64,000 bases of DNA from Lamellibrachia columna (lineage: Eukaryota; Annelida; Polychaeta; Sabellida; Siboglinidae), in the NCBI GenBank assembly GCA_963662155.1, contig OY759267.1:12991097-13055096 (forward strand), written 5' to 3'. Below, in pieces: positions 1 to 9,405 of the stretch. The first letter of the stretch is position 1; each line of letters starts with the position of its first letter. The notes under the pieces are model-generated. The model saw only the letters and a program-made list of their open reading frames with translations, was not told where the DNA came from and searched no databases. The position numbers were made by a program, and so were the translations under genes.

Positions 1-400
1 AGTTAGAGGCACCTGAAAGTATAACAAGTGCGTTTACCCCTTAGCTTAATTTTTCTGCAAAGTTGCTCAGATATAACCATTTGCTGATTGGTTAAAATGT
101 TAGGACATTCTGAGACATCAACTTTTTTAATTTCCTGAAAATTGGTTGATTTAACAACAAGGAATGACCTTACTGGGTATGAGAGCTGCAGACTGATTGC
201 ATGGCTGTCACAATAACACGTGATGCTATTGGTCACACACTTACTCCCTTTTCTCATAATAAAACACTGTTCCATTGTCACTTGCTCCTTTATGCCATGT
301 CATCTGTAAAAATCTGCCATCTAAAAAGTTTTATTATGTTAAAATATGGCTTTTGGTCCCATCATTTTGCATTTTGTGGTGAGAAAATTGTCTTATTTTC
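1..400 (+). repeat. dispersed repeat family A, copy 1 (partial)
   Basis: This stretch is repeated in the same orientation near the right end of the window (63453-63800). Shared blocks include the opening gttagaggcacctgaaa, a block ending in aatgttaggacattctga, and a block around ttattatgttaaaatatgg. No coding capacity is seen, so it is an uncharacterised interspersed repeat. The left edge is cut by the window. Confidence 0.75.
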
Positions 401-419
401 AGAAATGATTGCTGACATG

Positions 420-908
420 CAGTGATCAGTAGTTTTTCTTTTTATAAGAAAAATATTTAAATGAGGAAATGTTTCTTATTCCAAGAAAAAGTCTTTCAGA
501 AGGTTTATCTTGTTTAAAAAGAAATATTCTTACTAACGTGAAACATCCAAAATGACTACAAGAAAAATATTCTTATTAAATTTAAGAAAATATTTCTTGA
601 TTTATAAATTTTCTTGTGTGGCTCCCTAGAAAATAATTGAAGAAAAATGTTCTTGCTTTTTTTTCTTGATTTAAGAAAATGCTTTTCTTATTTTCCAAAA
701 AACCATTTCTTAGATGAGAAAAATTTTCTTGGATAAATAAGAAAATATTTCTATAGCCTTGATTTTAGAAACTATTTTCTTAAGCCAAGAAAATTTTTCT
801 TACGCAAAATTTCTTAAATCCCGAAAATAATTTTCTTACGTGGCTCCCTTGAAAAATTTTCTTCTTTTAAGTTTTTTTTTATTAAAACGAAAATTATTTT
901 TAGCAGTG
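420..908 (-). repeat. A/T-rich element built of AAGAAAAT / TTCTT iterations
   Basis: The stretch is an irregular series of AAGAAAAT and ATTTTCTT words, so it is full of small inverted repeats. Read on the minus strand it begins at 908 with CACTGCTAAAAATAATTTTC. Nearly the same end, CACTGCCAAAAATAATTTTC, starts at 58637 on the plus strand. A shared terminus suggests a non-autonomous DNA transposon family, but the other end and a target duplication were not resolved. Confidence 0.5.
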
Positions 909-910
909 CA

Positions 911-2040
911 ACCTCGGGCACTAGCTCCAGGGAAACTTCAATGTGCATAGGAATGTGGTGTGATGTACACGAATTGTACAAAACATATTTTGTATCACAT
1001 CATGACCGTCACTAGTTGACACACAATGATCCAACCATGAGGTTGAATCCCATCTCTCACTCAAATAAGTAAAGGTATTGGCAGGCAATAACAGCTCACT
1101 AGACAACCAGTTATTCTCATCACAGAACTGATTCAATGTCATTTATAGCTGAGTTCCAGTCCCCCACTATAGAAATGCATGTAGTGTTCAGGTCCTCTAT
1201 TATTGCTTTTAAAGTATCAAGATGTTCTAAAAAGAGGTCTTCATGATCATGAGATTCATAGGGCATGTATACACATAGTATAACATATTTCTGGTTATTA
1301 TAATTAATTTCTATTCCAGTTAGCCAGTCAATATCCAGATTTAATCATGCAACATGCATATCAAGGCAAGTGCGCCACAGTATGGCCACTCCTCCTGGGT
1401 TATGGCCCCTGCATAGGCGATTCCTATAATCTACTGTAGCTGCCCCTGAGTGCAGAGTATTTAAAGATCCAATATCTTGTTTACTGAACCAAGTTTCTTG
1501 GAGACATACAATATCAATGTCATCATTATCAATATGTCTAGCACACACAGTCTGTGATGTAATTTTGAGGCATAATTTGGCAAGCCCCTACAGTTACATG
1601 AAATAACTTTCATCACTGAGAGTCCGTAAGATTGCTCCTACTAGCAGCTGATAGTTTCACATCACTGTTTGTGCCATCATGCCTGTGTTCTCGGGTACGA
1701 TTTCTCCACCACCAGATGTATGCAACCTCTGGCCATAGCGTTGCAGACAAGAATACCTTTGGAAGTGGGCAGTTACAGGTGATGTGAAAAAACTGTACAT
1801 CTCAGTAGACTTCACCTGTTCTACCACAACGTCAAGGGTCAACGAGGAGTCCAGATATGCCTTCAGCTGCACAGCTGTTAAGTTTGGATCAAGACGTGAA
1901 GCAAATACATTTGCCCAGTGGAGATCCGACAGTTTAGCAGCTCATATTGCCACATTATTTGCACTGCCAACGATTGCTGAACCTTTCTGCACTAATTTGG
2001 TAGGCACAGTCCTGTCTTTCTTACAAACTGTCTTCCATGA
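911..2040 (-). pseudogene. decayed LINE 5' part: ORF1-like C-terminus and endonuclease N-terminus
   Basis: Read from 2040 downward, the minus strand gives an ORF1-like segment (a stretch resembling FASRLDPNLTAVQLKAYL, typical of the RRM-like C-terminal domain of LINE ORF1), then an exonuclease-endonuclease-phosphatase domain. The endonuclease shows DIDIVCLQETW, then GGVAILWR, then VGDWNSAIN, then a C-terminal piece ending near 921. Stops and frameshifts separate the pieces, and the reverse transcriptase is absent. It is a dead fragment of a non-LTR retrotransposon; the exact clade is not assignable by eye. Confidence 0.75.
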
Positions 2041-2304
2041 ATATATATTATATATATACACACACACACATGTATAACCAATGCTAGTTGCTGATTAGTC
2101 AGTCTGTGTAACAAAGCATTTGATGCAATTCAAGTACCTTTATCAGAATAACACCTAATAAGTGTATAAGCTCTAAAATTATTCATTTCGATTGGTGCTA
2201 AGTGTAATGGCATACACAAAAGGCTCATTAGTTTCATAACACATTCTTAAAGCAAAAGGAAAGGCAATATTTTTACCGTATAGGCCCAATACATCTAATT
2301 AAAC

Positions 2305-2412
2305 ATGGCTTGCATACCATCAATACCATTATGGCTTGCATACCATCAATACCATCATGGCTTGTATACCACCAATACCATCATGGTTTACATACCATCA
2401 ATACCATCATGG
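2305..2412 (+). repeat. 26-bp tandem repeat, about 4 copies
   Basis: The unit atggcttgcataccatcaat plus accatc is repeated about four times with a few substitutions. The ORFs across it are a by-product of the repeat. Confidence 0.85.
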
Positions 2413-2885
2413 TTTGACTACAAATCTCTTGTTAAACAATCAAGTCTCTTCTTTATCCTCTACTGCTTCAGTCTTTTCATGTTGTTTAATTGTCGTCTTT
2501 ATGATGATCCAAATGTGTCATATCTTTTGATTCTTTGTTTAATGCTTCTATCTCGGTCTTTCCTGTTGAAAGAAATGTTAATGCAACAATTGAGCAGAAA
2601 AAAAACAGTTGTTAGAGTGAATCAGATGCACCTATTGTCCTCTTGTATGGGTTACCTTAATATTGTTTAATTAGTCAAAACCTCACTTAATGTAATCTTC
2701 CAATGTATATTTTAAGAGTAGCACAATACAATTTTGAAATAGATGTATCATAAGAACCATCCAAGCGTCATCAAACTTCATGGTGCAGCATTCTTATCAC
2801 TCATATCAATGCAAACTGTTAGTAAAAGAATTAATGACATATTTTTCCACCAGTCCATGAAATAAATATAATATATAAACAAATA

Positions 2886-3220
2886 AATAGGGGGCAGCCG
2901 TGGCCTAGTGGTTAAGGTGTTGGACTCTAAATTCAAGGGTTGTGAGTTCAAGGCCCACACTGGTCACGGTTCGTTTTCGAAGCTTAGGCAATTTCATTTA
3001 CCCTACTTTGCCTCAGTCCACTCAGCTGTAAATGAGTACAAACACTGTTTGGAAGGTACCTGCGATGGACTAGTGTCCTGTCCAGGAGAGTCAGTATAAC
3101 TGCACTCTAAGTTGCTTCGCAGTATAGAAACCAGGTTTAAGCACTGGCCATATAAGCCTTCATGGCTTCCTAAGGCGCAATGCCTGGGGAATGACTTTAC
3201 CTACCTACCTACCTACCCAT
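2886..3220 (+). mobile_element. tRNA-derived SINE with (TACC)n tail
   Basis: The head carries a tRNA-like A box (GTGGCCTAGTGGTTAAGG) and B box (GTGAGTTCAAGGCC) at the right spacing. The body includes TGCGATGGACTAGTGTCCTG, which resembles the conserved central domains of broad animal SINE superfamilies (V- or Meta-type; not verified). The element ends in a tacctacctacctaccc tail. A second, truncated copy lies in reverse orientation at 58140-58335. It depends on a partner LINE for mobility, and which one is unknown. Confidence 0.85.
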
Positions 3221-3862
3221 GAAATAAATGTGTTTAATAGTAAAACGCTAGCATGAAACTTTATTAGTTATGTTTTATTAACTTTAATAGATCATAGGCC
3301 CAAAATATTGCATTCTGTTCATTTTACAATAATATATCTGTGCCTAAATAAGAGGAAAACTTATCTGTTGTATACAAGTACAATAAATGACCAGGTAATC
3401 ACTCTCAATCATACTCTTTTCAAAATATGATGTGGTTAGCATGGTCTCCTCACTCCACCGTGTATGGCCTTTCTGGAGCTGCAAGGGAAAACAACAAATG
3501 TGACTTTTGGGAAGCATTTTACAATAAAAGTAATTCAAGGTATACAAGTATATATATTTTAGCATTCCAGATTCACAAAAAATGTGCATCATAGATCGGT
3601 CGTATTGTAGGCCTTTTTATATGCCTATGCTGCCATTTTAGTTTATAAATTTCCTTATACATATTACTTATGTGACATAATATTCCATATAGGTACAAAA
3701 TACTTATTGTCAGATTAAAGGGTAGAATATAAAAACAAAGCTTAAAGTGGATAAAGACTGTGGGTTTTTTTAGCCAGGGGCACAGACAGGATTTTCATAA
3801 GGGATATCCCATATTGAAGACGTTATAATCACCTATATTGGTAAAACTAAGTACAATAAGAA
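3221..3862. other. no gene seen
   Basis: A/T-rich unique-looking sequence. No ORF, RNA gene or protein remnant is recognisable. Confidence 0.6.
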
Positions 3863-4200
3863 CACTTCATATACAGATTAACTGTCAATTGATGCCATTA
3901 TAATCACCTCTGAACAGCTCCATTTGCTGCTCATTTGTGGCAGTCGAAGACCCTCCAAAGCCTATAGATGTCATGTGCATACATTTTAGTATTAAGCAAA
4001 CAAATGATTGCTCATACGTTGGTAGAATTATGTCATGTGCAATTTGGACACTTCGTATACAAATTAAATGTCAAATGAAGACATTATGATCACCTCTGAA
4101 TGGCTCCATTTGCTGCTCATTCGTAGCAGTCGAAGACCCTCCAAAGCCTACAAATGTCATGTGCAAACATTTTAGTATTACGCAAACACACGGGAACAGC
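3863..4200 (+). repeat. 186-bp tandem duplication
   Basis: The block starting cacttcatatacagatt at 3863 is repeated from 4049 (cacttcgtatacaaatt). Both copies contain gcagtcgaagaccctccaaa and end in a cattttagtatta motif. The copies differ by scattered substitutions; the second is slightly truncated. Confidence 0.8.
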
Positions 4201-4569
4201 TAGCCTATAGATACTATCTGTAGACAGACAGACAAACACACAAATATGCTTAAGGCTCAAGTAATTAACGTGTATGATGTACCCTACCTCCTTCTAACAC
4301 GAAACATCGGCAATAACCACCTGTTCATTGGTGGATATGTGGGTGGTGGCAAAAATGCAGAGATATGGTACACCTCTATCTACCACCACCCACACAACAG
4401 CATTCCCATTCTTTTCATATGGCACCAGTCTACCTTTCAAGTCTCAAGTGGTTATACTCCAAACTTGGGCTAACGCAGGAGTTTGTGGTGGACTGTGCGC
4501 ATGCGCTGTGGGTGATACATTCGACTAAAAGACTAGTAACTTTAATGTCGCTGAAATGGTTTTTATCTT

Positions 4570-5640
4570 ATAGTTTTATTTATTTTATGTATAGGATGTT
4601 AAACGAAAATTTTTAATAGGTTGGTTATGTGTATGGATACTGTCGCTGTCTTGCCACATGCACACATAGACAGTCTCCATACCCATACCATGGATAAGTT
4701 TACGCTGAGCACTGTGTTTTAAAGGCAGTTTAGGTGAGGAGGTGTGGTGAAAGGGAGTTCCATAATAGCTTCTTGAAATGATTTTGGGTTTTTTATGTTG
4801 GTAATTTTTGGTGGAATCATATTCCATATGCGAATGGCTCGGGGATAAAATGAAAAGACCATTGCATTTATACGACACCTGGGGGCTATGTATTGTCCAC
4901 GGGTTCGAGAGCAGGTTAGTAGGCCTGGACGGGGGGTGAACTCAATAATGTTATTTAGAATTTTGTAGAAGGTTGTGGCTTGTTTAATGATACATCTTCG
5001 TTCGAGGGTTGGCCATCCAAGGGCAGTAATTAGATCTGCTGGATTTGTGTGATTTGTGCTTTATCACGATCATTTATTATTGGCTGGTCGTTTACTCAAA
5101 GTGTGGGGATGCCAATTTTTTCTTGTTTACTTGCCTTAATAAATGACCAGAATCGTTTTGGATTAGTCTTCAGGCTGTCTCCAATGTGGTTGTTAACATA
5201 GTCTTTGTAAGATTTTGCTAATGCTTTAGTAGCTTGCTTTTGGAGTTCCTTAAATTTTTCCTAATCACTGTTTAGTCCAGTTTGCTTTGCCTTTTTGTGG
5301 CTTTTGTTTCGTCTTCTCTGCATTCTAATTAGTTCACGTGTTATCCAGGGGAGTGGGTTTTAGCGTTTGTGTATCGTCTAGGTATGTTATTGTTAATCAA
5401 GGTAGTCAGACGTTCGCGGAAAAAAGTCCAGTTTATGTCTATGTCCTGTGAGTTGGGGTCTATGTCGAAGTACTCAAGATTTAGTTTGTCTATGTCATCT
5501 TTGAGTTTGTCCCAGTCTGCTGATTTGTAACTATAAACTTTGTGGGAGGTTTCTTGTTGCAAACTGGGTTTAAGTTGACATTGAAGGTCACAGATTCGTG
5601 TGATGGCTCAGTGGCGTCGACACCAGATTCGATTAAGCCA
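4570..5640 (-). pseudogene. CR1/Jockey-order LINE remnant with large internal deletion
   Basis: From 5562 downward the minus strand reads an endonuclease-RT linker (YKSADWDKLKDDID ... NWTFFRERLTTLINNNIPRR), followed in broken frames by a connector with a FWSFIK-like and GIPTLSKRPANN-like stretch. From about 5050 to 4720 it reads an RT C-terminal tail (LGWPTLERRCIIKQ, FYKILNNI, IRIWNMIPP). The catalytic RT core is missing, so this is an internally deleted, frame-broken copy. Antisense ORFs at 4246-4616 are incidental. Confidence 0.75.
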
Positions 5641-5849
5641 ACACATAATATAGTAATAGACACTTAAGTAAGGACTAAATAACCATATGTCTGAAAACAG
5701 AGGAATTAATAAATAGTATAATTTATAATTCTTACAAGACATGATGATATCCATTAACTAATCACATACAATCATTAGTACATTGTAATGCATATGAACT
5801 AACCAGAACTCTCTTGAACAACGAAGTGGTACATGTTGTACCCTCCTTT

Positions 5850-5956
5850 CTACTTCTTCTGTGCAGCTAAAGCTTTTTGCTTGCCAAGCAATTTCCCTGC
5901 ATATTCCTGCAGGAAACTGCCCTCTAGGTGATCTTGCGTTGCAACTGTTCCAAAAC
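5850..5956 (-). CDS. possible last coding exon of a short host gene (unidentified)
   Basis: A good acceptor (ttctgtgtgtcag) at 5957-5958 opens an exon whose +2 frame reads FGTVATQDHLEGSFLQ then a Lys/Ala-rich end (KLLGKQKALAAQKK) and a stop at 5850-5852. The composition looks like a real short protein, but I do not recognise it. The candidate upstream exon ending at 7864 joins in phase only if translation begins in a further 5' exon, because its own ATG frame (MSYGQQL) leads to a stop after ten codons here. A small mitochondrial-type protein is one guess. Treat as tentative. Confidence 0.3.
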
Positions 5957-5959
5957 CTG

Positions 5960-6194
5960 ACACACAGAACAAGCACAGAATTTATTTTATATCTACCTGT
6001 TAGTTAATGTAATTCCACTAATAATTATAACATTATATATATATAAATGTGTGCAGTAAATAAAATAAAAACATGATTGCAGCAAAGTAATGTTACAATC
6101 AGACATGGAGTCAACGTTTTCCTTTAATAAACCACTGGCGCAATTTTCTTTATCGTAGTTTTAAATCACTGTGTTGTATCAGTTTTAACATAAT
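5960..6194. other. no gene seen; short TA microsatellite
   Basis: Intron-like A/T-rich sequence with a short TA run near 6034-6045. Nothing else recognised. Confidence 0.5.
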
Positions 6195-6600
6195 TTTAAC
6201 ATAATAATGCCATCCAAGCCAAAGGCCTGGATGGCAAGTGGACAAGGAAGCTATTGACTTATCGTACAGTCCAACAGTGTTCATGTACATGTGACCCGCT
6301 CTCCTGAGATGTGTCAACCTTGTTTTTAAGCATATTCACGCTGCTAGCAGTTACACAATCTGTAGACAATTTGTTCCATTCATTTATTGTCCTTTGTGAG
6401 AGGAGGTGTATACACAGCAATGCTGTTTCAGACTTCGATAAACATTTGATTTCAGTATGGTTGTATTTATAAGCAGCTGGAATAGATGCTGAGGTGATGT
6501 ATGATGTGCAGAAAATACAAACCGGTCTTAAAGCCGTCCTTATCAGTCCCCAACTGACACCACCAAAGCGCTTCTTCAATGGGAGATTTCTTCTGAAATG
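6195..6600 (-). pseudogene. CR1/L2-like LINE 3' end fragment (family L2a)
   Basis: The minus strand encodes the RT C-terminal tail (LLSQRTINEWNKLSTDCVTA then SSVNMLKNKVD) and ends with a 3' UTR containing gccatccaagccaaaggcc. The same tail and 3' UTR occur at 40862-41755 (minus) and 54100-54810 (plus), so this is one LINE family with several 5'-truncated copies in the window. Confidence 0.8.
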
Positions 6601-7863
6601 TCAGGAACACCAATCATAATGTTGTTTATACGATATTATATCAAGCACATAACATAATTTTTTATAAAATGCAAACATGTGCGTGTAGGTTACTATTACC
6701 ATACGAGGACAATAGCAGATGATACAAATATTCTGATAGACATTGATAAATTTTATACATTACTCTACAATTTTACCTTATTTTTTTAGATTCTGCTCAA
6801 TAGAAAATGTATATAGCCTACAGGTGCCCGAGAACTGACACGGCGCAAATATAGAAAATGTTATCAACACCATGTCCTTGTTATACAAAATCTGTGTCTT
6901 CAAATTGTCACCATATCACCAAACAAATTTTACAAGATAATCTAGACAATTAGGTCAAATTTTACACATATCAAGACAAAAATGTAATGATACCCTAGTA
7001 CAAAGGAACAAATAGGACTAATTTGTAATCAAAATGATTGATTTAACAAACTGGAATGATTTAAACAAATCAACGCTGCCTGTTAAAAGCAAGTGCTTTA
7101 GTTTAGACAAATGATGTGTAAATATAATACTATTCAGTATTACTGTCTTCAAGATACATCAAAATAGGTCAAACTAAATCATTTTCATAAAGTAATAATT
7201 ATCGGGGAAAGTGAACAAGGGTCGAGTGATATGTACACATTAAATGCTTTTTTCAACGTCTGGACATGCTGGGAGGTTTCTGAAAGCGTTAGTAATGAGT
7301 GGCGTCTTTTGGCGAAGTCGTTCGATCAAGCGTAGCAATTTTGTGCCATGTTTTCGTCGTTCGATAATCGTAAATATTTCATTCAAAAACAACTTTTATA
7401 ACAAATTGGTTGCACTTAATCGATGATATAATTGTTAATAACTTTGAATATCAATATCTTGTGCGAAGTTTTTTAATGGCATATTGTATTAAATAGATAA
7501 AAATGACCCTAACATGGGCAACGCCAACGAGCATAAACATGACATCGCGGCTACATTTTTCATTACACCTAGGGCTAGGCTACTGAATACTGTAGTTGTC
7601 GACATTATTTAATTTATTGCCCATTAAATAATTGTGTTCGGTAATTGAAGACATGTGGTTATAGTTCAATATCTCGCCATTGTACTGTGTGAATTATCAG
7701 CACAATTAATAACAGACTTGTGTAAACCGCAGAAGAAAATCTAAACAAACGGCCCCTGACGTTTAACGTTTCCCGTTAAATTTATAGGTTAGCTTTTATG
7801 AAATATATGCATAATCGCAATATATCATCATCACAGCTACTGTTCACAAGATAAGAAACTTAC
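6601..7863. other. no gene seen (possible intron)
   Basis: A/T-rich sequence without recognisable coding, RNA or transposon signatures. If the splice sites at 7864 and 5956 belong together, this is intronic. Confidence 0.45.
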
Positions 7864-7990
7864 CAATTGTTGTCCGTACGACATTCCTGCTAACGAATTC
7901 GCGAAACAAATGAAAACGCCAAGACCGGAAAATATGGCGCGTGACCTATATTCCTACGAACCGATGCATGCGCATAATTCGCTTTGAAAA
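7864..7990 (-). promoter_or_regulatory. candidate first exon and promoter of a minus-strand host gene
   Basis: The minus strand has a strong donor (CAATTG|GTAAGTTTC, exon end at 7864). It is preceded by a CpG-containing stretch with motifs seen in housekeeping promoters: an NRF1-like TGCGCATGC (near 7966-7974), a YY1-like ATATGGCG and an ETS-like CCGGAA (both 7924-7940, plus strand). These are visual motif matches, not demonstrated sites. The only ATG here gives MSYGQQL up to the donor. Confidence 0.3.
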
Positions 7991-8435
7991 ACTCGAACAC
8001 TTGTCTTGATGCGGTAAATTTTAACCAAAAAACAAAATACTTTAAATTCTCAGTTTTATTCGCGCAACATTTCAATGAAGGTTGTAGTTTGCAAACCATG
8101 CAATATAATATCAAGTACACACAGAGTTTACGCTAGTATAACACAATATTGCCCCACATATGTACAAGCAATATCGAACACAAAAAGTATCAGCACACAA
8201 ATCTGCCGTTCGTGCAAATATGGAAATAGAGGCTACAATGCATAATTAGTTGCAAAATTCTGCAAAAAAGCACCCATTAAATGTATGTGACTAAGAAAAA
8301 CGTCAATATTTCCACTAGGGGAATGTGTGTGGAAGGTTAAAATATTGCCTGTACACGTATATGTACAGGCTATATAGATGTACAGGCAATATGGCGATTT
8401 TTGGCATTGAATGTACAGGTAATGTGGTATGTAGA

Positions 8436-8440
<5 letters not shown>

Positions 8441-8524
<84 letters not shown>
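8441..8524. repeat. (TA)n microsatellite
   Basis: About 42 TA dinucleotides. Nearby at 8340-8420 the word atgtacaggcaata is repeated several times. Confidence 0.95.
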
Positions 8525-8530
<6 letters not shown>

Positions 8531-8559
8531 GTATATATATTATTTAGCAGGGAAAGAAA

Positions 8560-9147
8560 GCCCAGGATGTGCCGAAATTATACAAATATCTTCTTAATGA
8601 TGGAAGTTATGGCCTTTTATCAAAAGGTGATGCCTGTTGAGTTTGCGCGTTAATTAGCCAATGTTGACTTATTAATTGCATCATCTGACTTATGAAATTA
8701 CTATAATGTATATTTTACGAACCTGTTTAATGAGTTTGTAAACCCTGAACAAATTAAACAAATATCTTCATAATCATGAAAGTTATGGCCTTTTATCAAA
8801 CGAACTGCCTATTTACCGAGCACCTCTGGAAATAACAGCCCATAATTTGTTATTTCCTGAGCAAACCGGAAACTGATTTAACTAATCAAAACGCAGGATG
8901 GAATATTTCCTATTCCCCCGCGCGGGTGCATTCATTAGCTCAGCCGATTTTGTCCACGATGGAGGTGGGCAGGAAATTTGCGAGTTGGACTGATTTTTTT
9001 ATTGATTAATTAATTAAAAATGCCCTTTTTGGGCCTATTTTAATCTACATTGGACTTGCATTGTCATTTTTATTTTCAGAGCATGCTCTGAAAATAAGCC
9101 TCTGATCGGCCCTTATTTTCAGAGCATGCTCTGAAAATAAGGCTGTG
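8560..9147 (+). repeat. old composite repeat with 43-bp palindromic units (left part)
   Basis: The left part contains a block (cctgttgagtttgcgcgtta ... attaattgcatcatctgac) found again at 16865-17110. The right part holds two 43-bp units (about 9070 and 9113), each carrying a perfect 28-bp palindrome centred on GCATGC with arms TTATTTTCAGAG, joined by cctctgatcggccc. The same units recur at 16757-16848, and one partial unit at 14655-14690, showing that this repeat was the target of the insertions at 9153-14562 and about 14690-16755. Confidence 0.75.
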
Positions 9148-9152
9148 CATAT

Positions 9153-9344
9153 TAGATAAGAACTCTGTCCATTTGTTTTACGCCACTTTACTGAACTTTG
9201 TAAACATGACAAACAATAAAGAAACATGTTCAAACTACGTTGTTGTGTTCGCCATTTGCAATACAGTCTGTGCGCAAGTGCGAGTCATATAGCTACAGGG
9301 AGGTTACAGGGACCGTTTAGTATCTCAATGTTCATATTGTACTA
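9153..9344 (-). repeat. 3' LTR of Gypsy element
   Basis: 192 bp. It differs from the other LTR at the trinucleotide ggttac versus gcatac (two substitutions). On the minus strand it starts TAGTACAATATGAACATTG and ends ...TTCTTATCTA rather than the usual TG...CA. Confidence 0.93.
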
Positions 9345-9405
9345 TCTCCCTCCAAGTCTTCATTACTTATTTTAGACTGTAGTGAGGAAGACTGATGATT
9401 GTCTC
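9345..9405 (-). other. polypurine tract and 3' untranslated leader of Gypsy
   Basis: On the minus strand acttggagggaga immediately precedes the 3' LTR, consistent with the plus-strand primer. Confidence 0.7.

Noticed and set aside
2886..2960. A functional tRNA gene
   Set aside because: A and B boxes are present but no closed acceptor stem, and the sequence continues into a SINE body with a TACC tail.
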